Part shown: in pieces, positions 18,220 to 26,645 of the stretch
How the letters are laid out: the number at the start of each line of letters is the position of its first letter
How positions within the stretch are numbered: position 1 is the stretch's first letter
DNA from: a candidate division KSB1 bacterium
GTDB taxonomy: Bacteria; Zhuqueibacterota; JdFR-76; DREG01
NCBI GenBank assembly: GCA_022566355.1
Contig: JADFJB010000007.1
Span: 1 to 63,710 of the forward strand
DNA: 63,710 nt
Direction: 5' to 3'
Notes under the pieces: model-generated
What the model was told of the DNA's origin: nothing
Seen by the model: only the letters and a program-made list of their open reading frames with translations
The model's database searches: none
Made by a program: the position numbers and the translations under genes

Positions 18220-19590
18220 CTAACGATTGGTAAAGTTAACCTCAATGGATAGATCTTGTCGGCGATACAAGCAGGTTCCATCTACACCCTCACAGACATA
18301 ATAGAGTGCATAAGCAGGGACAGTGAGCTTGCCGCCCTCAGGTAATTCCTTACTCCGGATTTCAAACTCGATGTTACGAATCTCCAGGCTCACCGCCTTT
18401 TTAGGATTCGGGACTGTAAAGAACCGTGAACTAGTCTCCCACCCGTTCGAGGCGGACACCCAGAGTTCAAGTTGCCCAACCTCATTATTCCAGTGCGCCT
18501 TGTTGAACTGATTAGGCGCGAATCGCACATGAATTCTTGCAACCCCGCCGTCAGTCGCGGTTGACTTTACAACGACGTAGTCCACCTTAATGTACTGCCC
18601 CTGGTCTCTTACGATTCGGCCCTCCGGGTCAGGCTCGGCTTTTGTCTGCCCGCTGTTAGAGAAACTCCCCGGCTTCGCGATTTCAGCGCCACTGGGCTCG
18701 ACTGTCAGTTCAACGGGTGTTTCACCACGCGCACTTATTTGCCGGCGTGCTTCAGAAACCCAATCATAAAACGGATAAGGTTTATCCAGGCGAGGTCCAT
18801 ACTGTTGAATTCGACGCCGCCAAATGTATTGATTTGGGTTGATGTCAAGTGCCGACGCCCAGTTCTCAACCGCTAATCGAAAATCCGACGCCTGCCGATG
18901 CGCGGAATCATGGCGCATTCGGTGAGCCACGCCAAGACGAAAGCGCGCTGGGCCATTCTCCGGCTCGGATTCAACCACACCATCATAGAGGCGGATAGCC
19001 TCGCCGATATCAGCGGCGTCTCCCCACAGCAACAGGCGATTAGCTCGCTCTGCCTTTTGGCTACCGCCATTTCGAGCGACAATTTCGCTGCTGTCGGATG
19101 CTTTATATTCAGTGTTCAAAAACGCTTCGAGGCCTTCGACATCGGAGCGCTGCGGGTTTATCGCACGAATGATGCCGAATTCATCAATAAAGAGCGTAAT
19201 GGGAACCACTTCGACGCCCAGCAGATTTAAACCGTCGACCATGATCGGCCATCCCATCTGCTTCCATTGCATAAACAAACGAGCACGATCCGGATGCTGC
19301 TCCTGAATGATACCAACCATTTGCACTTTACCGTCGCTCTGCAGAGATTTTGTCGCCTCGTGCCACCCGGGCACGTGAATTCTACAGCCCGCTCACCATG
19401 AGGCAAAGATGTGCAAGATCAGCTTCTGACCGCTATAGTTTCCGATTGAATCTGCAACACCCGCATGTAGAGATGGTAACGGGAGATTCGGAAATGCATC
19501 GCCGACTTTAAACTTTGGTTGGGCCTTTGCGTTTTGTGGGACGACAAGGATTAGGATAGCAACAAATAAAAAGGTCAAGTTCTGCCTCAT
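18220..19590 (-). CDS. Exported thioredoxin-like selenoprotein candidate with TPR and DsbD_N-like domains
   Basis: From ATG 19590 (ribosome site AGGATCG) the frame encodes a signal peptide (residues 1-23), then a TlpA/redoxin domain (24-180). At residue 66 it meets UGA (19393-19395) and continues in the same frame for 390 more residues. The context HIFASW-UGA-AGCR places the UGA exactly at the first Cys of a CxxC redox site, giving U66-x-x-C69. After it come the rest of the thioredoxin fold (VVPITLFIDEFGIIR), a TPR-like region (RLGVAHRMR, WASALDINPNQ) and a C-terminal beta domain with YYVCEGVDGTCLYRRQ, like the two-Cys DsbD N-terminal domain. A hairpin fitting bacterial SECIS rules follows the UGA. 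Expected role: extracytoplasmic thiol/peroxide redox chemistry. Confidence 0.78.
19359..19375 (-). promoter_or_regulatory. Candidate bacterial SECIS element
   Basis: In mRNA sense, CGUGCC and GGCACG form a six-pair stem with the loop CGGGU. The loop starts 23 nucleotides after the UGA, inside the 16-37 range used for bacterial SECIS prediction, and has G in its first two positions and a GU. It lies in the coding sequence, as bacterial SECIS elements do. Confidence 0.65.
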
Positions 19591-19940
19591 GATCGATCCT
19601 CGCTTTGGAAATAAGGACACAGAGTACACAGAAGAGTCAGCAGTCATGGAGTCGTTTCGTAGAAAACGACAAATCGCGGAATCTCTATGGCTACAGTCAA
19701 CTTTCTGCCTGTGGAGCTACCAAATAAACTCCCAATGTCCAATTAATGCTCATTGACAATTTTCATAAGAGGTATAAACATAGTATTTAACTGCCAATAG
19801 ATCAATGAACAATTAACAGTGATCAATTAGCAATAAACAATGACCAATGATCTGGATTTTATTTACTTGGGCTCCTCGTTTTAATTCAATAGTAAAAAGT
19901 TTCTCAAATTTTAAGAGGGCAAAGCGATCAATTTAAGATT
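19591..19940. other. Intergenic region with CAATGA-type short repeats
   Basis: About 350 bases without a gene. The part near 19740-19850 is made of degenerate repeats such as CAATTA/CAATGACCAATGA, and 19854-19896 repeats the 3' end of the HTH antitoxin gene. The promoter of the selenoprotein candidate should lie at its left end. Confidence 0.4.
19854..19896. repeat. Direct repeat, copy 2: detached antitoxin 3' end
   Basis: It matches 17106-17126 over 21 bases exactly and then more loosely. No antitoxin coding sequence is attached here. The two copies bracket the HigBA-type module and the selenoprotein candidate. Confidence 0.65.
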
Positions 19941-21104
19941 CTATGGATTTTGAGCCACGGACTTATATCCAACTTGCCGGTTCTGGAGGCCATTGATCTT
20001 ATTGAATTGATACGATAGTTGCATGCCGTATTCATCCGGTTTTAGAAATGCTTTTGGATCAAGTAACCCTCGCCTTCGAAACATCAGAGGCGGATTGACG
20101 ATATCATATTTTAGTAACAGGGTACCAAACGCGCCCTCCTGGGCCAGCAAATTGCGTTTATTCGTGTGCGCCACAGTCAAGGCGGCTCTGGTTAATAAGC
20201 TGGTTTCCCCCACCTGAGCCCCGACGATGATAGGTAGTGCAAGTTCTCCAGCCATCCTGGCAATTTCCAACGAGCGTAGCAAGCCCCCCATTTTGGAAAT
20301 TCGAATGTTAATAATGAAAGATGGTGCAATTTTTTGGATAGAATCGAAATGCGATTTATTTAGAAAACTCTCATCTAAAATGATTTTTGTCTGCGTGCCC
20401 TCGGCTACTTTACTCAGTTGCTCAAACTGCATCGCAGCTAAGGGCTCCTCGATGCCAAGTAACCGGATTCCAAATTGCTTGAAATAATCAATGGCTGTGC
20501 CGCTGTCCTGCCAGATGTTATTGGCATCGACCCTGAGTTTTAGATTTCCTTTTCCCAATTCCTGAAGGAGTGCAATTTTTTTGACGTCATCAGATAGATC
20601 TCCGGAGATTTTCAGCTTAAATTCCTGGAAACCCATAGCCAGATATTGTTTTACCTGCAATACGAACTTGTCCCAGGAGGCATTTCCCAGCACGGCAGTA
20701 TAGCGAAAGTCTCCATTTAGTTGTGGCAAACCTAGTATTTTTTCTAAGGATTGTTTGTTTTCTTTGGCCAACAGATCTAACAGGGCAAGTTCAATAGCAC
20801 ACCAGGCGGCAGGGTTATTGTCGATGAGAGCTTCATTATCCCGCACAAAGTCTTGTAAAGATTCAAGAGAATGGATCTTGCCAATTAATATCTCCCGGTG
20901 GGTTTCAAAAAAGGCAGTGGCGGATTCGACGGTTTCATGAGTGACATACTCCCTTGGACACCCTTCCCCTAATCCGATATTGCCGCTTGCTGATTTGGCC
21001 ACTACCAGGATGGATTGGGTCATTTCCCGTTCAGCACTGCTGTGCTTAAAACTTACTTTAAAGGGGATGTTGAGCTTAATTAAGGAAAGTTCGGTAAGTG
21101 TCAT
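19941..21104 (-). CDS. Enolase-superfamily enzyme, dipeptide epimerase-like
   Basis: The 387-residue protein has the muconate-lactonising/dipeptide-epimerase layout: capping domain with GLGEGCPREYVTHET, then K163-L-K165 (FKLKIS), D193 (LRVDANNIW), E219 (GIEEPL), D244 (ILDESF) and K271 (ISKMGG). The paired Lys (KxK and KMGG) on both faces suit 1,1-proton transfer as in L-Ala-D/L-Glu epimerases; o-succinylbenzoate synthase-like chemistry is the main alternative. It is the last gene of a tight minus-strand operon (five bases from the hydroxylase-GH3 gene), so its substrate may be an amino-acid or peptide conjugate made there rather than a cell-wall peptide. Confidence 0.82.
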   Translation of the reverse strand: MTLTELSLIKLNIPFKVSFKHSSAEREMTQSILVVAKSASGNIGLGEGCPREYVTHETVESATAFFETHREILIGKIHSLESLQDFVRDNEALIDNNPAAWCAIELALLDLLAKENKQSLEKILGLPQLNGDFRYTAVLGNASWDKFVLQVKQYLAMGFQEFKLKISGDLSDDVKKIALLQELGKGNLKLRVDANNIWQDSGTAIDYFKQFGIRLLGIEEPLAAMQFEQLSKVAEGTQTKIILDESFLNKSHFDSIQKIAPSFIINIRISKMGGLLRSLEIARMAGELALPIIVGAQVGETSLLTRAALTVAHTNKRNLLAQEGAFGTLLLKYDIVNPPLMFRRRGLLDPKAFLKPDEYGMQLSYQFNKINGLQNRQVGYKSVAQNP

Positions 21105-21109
21105 GTACC

Positions 21110-23680
21110 TTATTCCATTATATGCGCATGGAAATCAAAAAGGATGTCTTTCTTATATTGTAGTACGATTGTTTTGAACTGGCCTTCCCGCTGGCCTCCC
21201 TGCAAGCATGCTGTCTTAAATCGCTCAAAGGTTCCCTGGCGCAAGGAAAAAACATTTATCGGTTTTAGCCGGTTACTCTCGCGCTTGACCTGGTACTCTA
21301 AGTTTAACAGGCCAAGCTGCTCATCTAAATATGCAGAGATTTTGTTATCATCGATTGCCGTTTTGTCGCCTAATTCGAAATATAGTTCATAACCTGAAGA
21401 CACTTGGTTAGCCAGCATTTGATAAAACCGAAAATGGCAACCGAATGTTTGTTCCGCTTTTTGCATTGCCAGAATCACCTGGCTTTCGTACAACTTTTCT
21501 CCGGTAATATTGGTGACCCCCTTCCCCTTCTGCACAAACTTTAAAGTGGGTGTATTCTGGAATTTGCCGGTCACCGTGACGATATCATTCATGTCATATC
21601 GATACAGGCCGGCTTTCGTGGTCACGACCAGGTAATATTCCTGGTCGTGTTCAAGTTGTTCGATGGTTAAGAACACTTTATCATTTTGTTCCCATTTTTC
21701 CTTTTCTACAAATTCAAAAAAGTTTTCCCGGATGGTCGGCAGACCGGCATTTGTTGCCAGATCGATAGTGATGGTCCCCCGGAATTCGCTGGACATATAT
21801 CCCAGTTCAACCACTTCGGCATCCCGGGGAAACTTTGGCAAAAGACTACTCAGGGCAATGCCACAGCTGCCACCTGTCCAGGTCGTAACGATCTTTAAGT
21901 AAGGCCACACCTGTGAAAAACCAACAGACTCAATAGAGCTAAATATCTCCGCCAGCTCAGCAGCTCGCTTTGGATTTGGCTTGACACTTTGTTTGAGCTT
22001 CGACGCTATGGCCGGTGCCATTTTGTCTAAAAAGGCAATGGTCCCGCTTTTGATATCCTGCAGCAGCAAGTCCTGCTGTTCGTTCATCACTTCCAGCAGA
22101 CGGTGAAAGGTGGAAGGATTGGCGCTTGCCAGATAGGTGATGTCCTTCTGTGCCAGGGCGAGTCGCATGATGGTGTAGTATTTGGTGTCGTAATCTTTGA
22201 TCTCAAAAACCTCCGCAGGCAAAACATACTTGCCGCGGATGATTTTGGGCATGGTTTTGTAAATCAGTCCCGACGCCGAACCGAAGGGAATTCCGCTTTC
22301 CCGGGTACCCTCATTGGCCGGACTTACAATGCCCAGTAATTTGCCATAGAATGCCTCGGGCTTAATTCTATATTGCACATAAGAAAAAATCCGTTGACTT
22401 TTTCGCAAGTTCGATATGGTTTCCTCCATCACAGGTATGTATTTTGGCTTTCCTGTGGTCCCGCTGGTCTCGTTATACATAATAGGCATGTCGGCGTGGA
22501 TAACGGATTCCCCGGTCTTCTCCTGTTCCTCGAAGTAAGGTCTCAACTGCTCATAATCATGTACCGGGACAAACTCTTTGAACTGCGCGTAATTCTTAAT
22601 CTTTTCAAAAGAATGCTCTTTTCCGAAACGGGTATTCCTGTTCTGTTGCAGAATTTTGTGAAGCAGATTTTCCTGAACCTTCCAGGGTTCGCGTGCGCTG
22701 CGCACATACGGTGCATAATACCGAAAGCGAATATGAATCATCCGCAGCTTTAATAACCCATTCATCGCGATATCCCTGTACTTGAGAAGGGGGAGGGCTT
22801 GACTATCAATGTTGCCGGCAAACGGGGTCCTAAGTTGGGATTTAAAATCCAAGGGGTAGTCTTTATTAAACAAACCTAGTTCACCGACCAAACGGTCCCT
22901 CGGGAAGAAATATGTCCCGAAAAGGATATCCCAAATGATGATATTATTGCCATAATTGGCATTTGATTCTTCAATCAAGCGCGAATGGTGCCAGCGGTGC
23001 AGCTCTGCGCTGCTGATGATGTAATTCAGAAATCCAAATCGCAGCTCGATATTACAGTGTTGAAAGAAGCCATTTACAGCGTAAAAAACGAAATAGAGTG
23101 CCACTACCTCTTCCCGCACACCCAAAACAATGAAGGGCAGGGCGTCGGCCAGGAATTGTAAGCTTTTTTCGATCGGATGGAATCGACCAACATTTAACCA
23201 GTAAAGTTTCTTGGGCGAATGGTGAACCGCGTGAAGTCTCCATAAGGTATTATTTTCATGCGAAAACTTGTGCAGCCAATAGCGAAAAAAATCAGCAATT
23301 AATACCATGAGAACTGCTTGTACGCCAATTGGCCAGGCATGGGGCCAGAATCCAGTCAATCCTAAACTATAGTAAGCTATTATTTTTATGATAGAAATGG
23401 CAACCAGAAAAGCCAGTAACTTCGGCAGAATCATCTGCACGGTTACCATAAATAACATATCGTTGCCAACATCGTTCTTATTGGCTATCCAACTTTTGAT
23501 ATGCGGGTTATAAAGTTCCAGGAAAGTAATCGATGCTGCACCAACGATAACCGGTATGTAAGTATAGGCAAGTAAAGCAAATCCCAGGCCTCTGAAGGTC
23601 ATAAACAGGCCGATACAAACAAGCATGACCACCGGATAAGCGGTCCATGTCAAGGCATTTTTGATTGTTAAAGTAGGCAT
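21110..23680 (-). CDS. Fatty acid/sterol hydroxylase fused to GH3-type acyl-amide synthetase
   Basis: This 856-residue fusion has an N-terminal membrane di-iron hydroxylase (about residues 1-290, several transmembrane helices) with the His boxes H137-x3-H141, H150-xx-HH (153-154) and HRWHH (228-232). From about residue 310 follows a GH3-family domain of the adenylate-forming kind: the phosphate-binding loop ETSGTTGKPK (404-413), then SANPSTFHRLLEV, TWTGGSCGIAL, YMSSEFRG and YYLVVTTKAGLYRYDMNDIV. GH3 enzymes adenylate a carboxylic acid and join it to an amino acid. The fusion suggests a lipid carboxylate hydroxylated and conjugated at the membrane. Substrates are unknown. It sits four bases after the small membrane protein gene. 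Confidence 0.88.
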   Translation of the reverse strand: MPTLTIKNALTWTAYPVVMLVCIGLFMTFRGLGFALLAYTYIPVIVGAASITFLELYNPHIKSWIANKNDVGNDMLFMVTVQMILPKLLAFLVAISIIKIIAYYSLGLTGFWPHAWPIGVQAVLMVLIADFFRYWLHKFSHENNTLWRLHAVHHSPKKLYWLNVGRFHPIEKSLQFLADALPFIVLGVREEVVALYFVFYAVNGFFQHCNIELRFGFLNYIISSAELHRWHHSRLIEESNANYGNNIIIWDILFGTYFFPRDRLVGELGLFNKDYPLDFKSQLRTPFAGNIDSQALPLLKYRDIAMNGLLKLRMIHIRFRYYAPYVRSAREPWKVQENLLHKILQQNRNTRFGKEHSFEKIKNYAQFKEFVPVHDYEQLRPYFEEQEKTGESVIHADMPIMYNETSGTTGKPKYIPVMEETISNLRKSQRIFSYVQYRIKPEAFYGKLLGIVSPANEGTRESGIPFGSASGLIYKTMPKIIRGKYVLPAEVFEIKDYDTKYYTIMRLALAQKDITYLASANPSTFHRLLEVMNEQQDLLLQDIKSGTIAFLDKMAPAIASKLKQSVKPNPKRAAELAEIFSSIESVGFSQVWPYLKIVTTWTGGSCGIALSSLLPKFPRDAEVVELGYMSSEFRGTITIDLATNAGLPTIRENFFEFVEKEKWEQNDKVFLTIEQLEHDQEYYLVVTTKAGLYRYDMNDIVTVTGKFQNTPTLKFVQKGKGVTNITGEKLYESQVILAMQKAEQTFGCHFRFYQMLANQVSSGYELYFELGDKTAIDDNKISAYLDEQLGLLNLEYQVKRESNRLKPINVFSLRQGTFERFKTACLQGGQREGQFKTIVLQYKKDILFDFHAHIME

Positions 23681-23684
23681 GTCT

Positions 23685-24134
23685 TCAACAAAGCATTGAA
23701 TTGACTGATTTTAGTTTAGCTATTTTATGATGGTACCAACCAACAAGAAGTAAGAATATGGCCAAAAGGTAATGAAACGCGGTTGATAGATAATTGCTAA
23801 ACCAGCGGGATTCTGTATACACCGTTAGTCCAAGCGTCATACGCAATACCATCGAAAAAAAGTAAATACTCCCGATAATTAAGATGAAAACACCAGTTCT
23901 TTTTGACGGCCGCACTTGTTTCCGGGAGAATCTCAACGCGGTTTTCGCCATGAAGAACAGAATCACTATCTGAAAAAAAGCCAGCAGGCCATACGGCATA
24001 GTGGCACTGTGCCAATCTTCAAAAGCCGGGAGAAAAGTAGTGTCGACTACCGACGCAGTCAGTTGGGCGAGAACTCGCAGGCAAAAGAGCGCAGATAGAA
24101 ACCATAAGATAGCACTAATTTTTTGTGAGTCCAT
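23685..24134 (-). CDS. Four-helix membrane protein of the hydroxylase-GH3 operon
   Basis: 149 residues with about four transmembrane helices and a basic loop (RKQVRPSKRTG). I recognise no named family. It is tightly packed between the two hydroxylase genes (12 and 4 bases), so it is probably a partner or carrier in the same pathway. A diverged copy of its second half is at 25373-25657, which shows that the residues from KRTGVFILIIGSIYFF to LVGWYHHK are under constraint or recently duplicated. Confidence 0.65.
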   Translation of the reverse strand: MDSQKISAILWFLSALFCLRVLAQLTASVVDTTFLPAFEDWHSATMPYGLLAFFQIVILFFMAKTALRFSRKQVRPSKRTGVFILIIGSIYFFSMVLRMTLGLTVYTESRWFSNYLSTAFHYLLAIFLLLVGWYHHKIAKLKSVNSMLC

Positions 24135-24146
24135 AGTTTTCGGGAT

Positions 24147-24962
24147 TCAATCACTACTTATATTCTTATCAAAGGGCATCTTCAATAGGAAGAGAATATT
24201 TTCATCTGGCGTACCGTCAAGAAAATCTAAGCCATACCTTACTTTTTTGGGGTCATCGTAGACCATTGTTCCAAAAATACGATCCCAAATTGAGAACATA
24301 TTGCCAAAGTTGGCATCAGTCCATGGCAGCTTAAAGTGATGATGAAATTTGTGCATATTGGGCGTTATAAAAATCCAACTTAGGGATTTATCCAACCAGT
24401 TTGGCATCGATATATTTGCATGGGTGACATACGTGAAGAAGATGGTGCATATTCTAAAAAAGAAGTAGAATGCGATGGGAGCACCAATAAGAATTATGGC
24501 GACCAAGGCAAATAATTCACGCAGAATATAGTCACCTGGATGATGACGAGTGCCGGTGGTAGCATCCACTTTCGTGTCACTATGATGAACCATATGAAGC
24601 TTCCACAGCCATTTTATCCTGTGCATAAGATAATGGACGAAATACTGTGCTACCAGCTCCAATAGTAAAACGGCGATGAGCAATTCAGCCCAGATAGGCA
24701 GATCAATAATAAACAATAATCCAATTTCATTCTGCTGGACCCACTCAAATACGCCCACGGTAGCAATTCCGAAAATAAGGTTGATGATTCCTATGCCCAA
24801 AAAAAATACTAAATTAACCCCACCATGTTTCCATTTTTGATAATCAAATTGAAATAGTGGATAGTTACCCTCGAGTAACCAACAAAAGATTAAACAACCT
24901 AAAACCCAGACAAACTTCTGCCATACCGGCATCTGCTCGAAGAAAATTAAGAAGGAGTCCAT
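24147..24962 (-). CDS. Sterol desaturase/fatty acid hydroxylase family membrane enzyme
   Basis: 271 residues with several transmembrane helices and the three His clusters of the family: H110-x3-H114 (VHYLMH), H123-xx-HH (HMVHHSD) and NMHKFHHHF (204-209), followed by NFGNMFSIWDRIFGTM, which is highly typical. These enzymes use a di-iron centre and oxygen to hydroxylate or desaturate lipid chains or sterol-like rings. It is the first complete gene of the operon, so the cluster encodes two distinct hydroxylases (one free, one fused). Confidence 0.9.
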   Translation of the reverse strand: MDSFLIFFEQMPVWQKFVWVLGCLIFCWLLEGNYPLFQFDYQKWKHGGVNLVFFLGIGIINLIFGIATVGVFEWVQQNEIGLLFIIDLPIWAELLIAVLLLELVAQYFVHYLMHRIKWLWKLHMVHHSDTKVDATTGTRHHPGDYILRELFALVAIILIGAPIAFYFFFRICTIFFTYVTHANISMPNWLDKSLSWIFITPNMHKFHHHFKLPWTDANFGNMFSIWDRIFGTMVYDDPKKVRYGLDFLDGTPDENILFLLKMPFDKNISSD

Positions 24963-25200
24963 GATTCAAACTTATTTAGGTGAACAACGTTTCACCCAAT
25001 GAATTTACTCCATTGTTAGAAGTATCAAAGATATTCAACTGTTTTCAAATTAAATGATTAGAATGTAGAATACAACTTTTTGCTATGCAACCAACGTGTC
25101 CTATTCATACCGGCAAGCCAATTTTCTTCAAGAACTTAGTATACTTGGCGTCTTTAACCATTTGTTCGGGAGATGGCCAGATATTCTTGTAAACTACCCA

Positions 25201-25392
25201 TTAGGCTCGCTCTTCAAAAATTTTATCAAAATACTGAAATGCAGCATCCGAATTATTCAAGTTAACCTGCGCCCAACCAAAATACGTTATCTGAATATAA
25301 AACGATATGAACCTCACCCGGCCTGTACAAACAAGCATGATCACCGGATAAGCGGCCAAAATCAAGGCATTGTTAATTATTAAAGTACACAT
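25201..25392 (-). pseudogene. Remnant of a duplicated hydroxylase-GH3 gene start
   Basis: The first 24 or so residues (TLIINNALILAAYPVIMLVC) clearly match the N-terminus of the 856-residue fusion (TLTIKNALTWTAYPVVMLVC). After that the sequence is unrelated and the frame stops at 63 codons. It follows the copy of the four-helix gene in the same order as in the intact operon. Confidence 0.75.
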
Positions 25393-25657
25393 ATCTTGAA
25401 GAAAGAATATAATTGTTTGATTTTGGTTTACTCATTTTATGATGATACCAGCCAACAAGAATTAAGTATAGCACCAAAACGTAATGAAATGCAGTTGATA
25501 AATAATTGCTAAACCAGAAGGCTTCTGCATACAACGTTAGCCCAAGAACCATACGAAATACCATCGCGAAAAAGTAAATACTCCCAATAATTAAGATAAA
25601 AACACCCGTTCTTTTTGAGGCCACCACTTGTTTCCGGAATAACAGCTTTTGTTCCAT
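25373..25657 (-). pseudogene. Remnant of a duplicated four-helix membrane protein gene
   Basis: 94 codons match the second half of the protein at 23685-24134 (KRTGVFILIIGSIYFF, FSNYLSTAFHY, LVGWYHHK all recur). The N-terminal half is missing. Together with the fragment at 25201-25392 it is what remains of a partial duplication of the neighbouring operon, in the same orientation. Confidence 0.75.
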
Positions 25658-25990
25658 TCGATAACTTCATTCACCATAATATATTTAAAGTTTTCTACTT
25701 TTCCAAACAAAATTTAGATTGATATTTTGAGTTCTCATACCTAGCAGTTTAAGAAAGGTCAGAAAAGTTAATTGAACAACAGGCAATGACCAATAAACAA
25801 TAATAAACAACAATGATCCCGAACCTTTGTTGTGTAAATTGATGAAAGCGTAAACGGTAGAAACCTACAGTACATAAGCTAACCAGGGTGGCGGCTGGCG
25901 ATGTCCATTTAACGCTCAACCGCCGCTCCAGTTTAGTCATTTGTTATACGGGATTTATGGAATCATTTAACCTTCATTGTGAAGTACCAT
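25658..25990. other. Intergenic region with an attC-like palindrome
   Basis: About 330 bases without a gene. It contains AATGACCAATAAACAATAA-type short repeats near 25785-25815 and the imperfect palindrome at 25877-25949. Confidence 0.4.
25877..25949 (-). other. Imperfect palindrome resembling an integron attC site
   Basis: On the minus strand it starts GTATAACAAATGACTAAAC and ends CACCCTGGTTAGCT, 73 bases. Inner arms CTGGAGCGGCGGTTG and CAGCCGCCACCCTGG pair with wobble and a bulge. The outer boxes are one base from RYYYAAC and GTTRRRY. It lies 42 bases after the stop of the ankyrin gene, where a cassette attC would be. No integron integrase is present in the window. Confidence 0.3.
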
Positions 25991-26521
25991 CTATCGCAGC
26001 ATCTCAGCAATCTTTGGGCGAGTCGCCATAATCTGCTCGTAGTTCAGTTCCAATCCCAGGGGCTTAAGGGCAGCTCCGAGGCCATCGTAGATACCTTTGA
26101 CAGCATCGAAAGGACTTGCAACGGATTCCAACGCAGTGCTTCCAGCATTATTTCTTGCATTTTTGTCAGCGCTATTCTCCAGCAGAATCTTTACGATTTC
26201 GGTGCGGCAGAAAAAAGCGGCGGTGATAAGTGCAGTTGATCCTTCGTTGTTTTTGTAGTTCACATCGGCCCCGGCTTCGATCAACGCTCTAGCCACTTCA
26301 GTCTTACCAATACCACCGCCGTGATCAGGGGACTGGACCCTCGTGTCGGTTCTTTTTCATTCAGGTTTGAACCGGCCTTAATGTGCTGCCGAATGGCTTC
26401 AAGATTTCCCTGAATGGCTGCCACGTGGAGGCCTACGATTCGGAGCTGAGTTGTCCTGGTTTCCGCAACCGGCACCGGTAAGGAGTGTGACTACCAGCAT
26501 TGCTGTCGTTACTGTTTTCAT
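25991..26521 (-). pseudogene. Ankyrin-repeat lipoprotein, two frameshifts
   Basis: Three frames join into one protein. ATG 26521 opens a lipoprotein signal peptide with lipobox LLTGAGC. A second frame carries LHVAAIQGNLEAIRQHIKAG and SPLITAV. A third carries EVARALIEAGADVNYKNNEG, GSTALITAAFFCRTEIVKILL and a tail ending in RPKIAEML. The breaks are near 26455 and 26305. Ankyrin repeats mediate protein binding; the lipobox places it in the envelope. Two breaks in one small gene favour real decay, but sequence errors remain possible. Confidence 0.75.
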
Positions 26522-26645
26522 TGCTATTTCCTTTCTTTTAATTGATATTTTTGATTTGATGACTTTTCTATAAAAAGTAATGATCAAATTACTTGCTGCA
26601 TAGGTTGAAACTGTCAAAATAAGAAACTTTAATAGTGAAGGAATT

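Noticed and set aside
17973-18252. Short frames downstream of the selenoprotein candidate; search for a tRNA-Sec
   Set aside because: No family similarity, and no cloverleaf or T-loop sequence found.
18220-19374. Treating the second half of the selenoprotein candidate as an independent gene starting at a GTG
   Set aside because: It would start in the middle of a thioredoxin fold, after the redox site, without a signal peptide, while the upstream part in the same frame supplies exactly the missing half.
25749-25940. Minus-strand 63-codon frame
   Set aside because: It is generated by the attC-like palindrome and flanks; no start context or homology.
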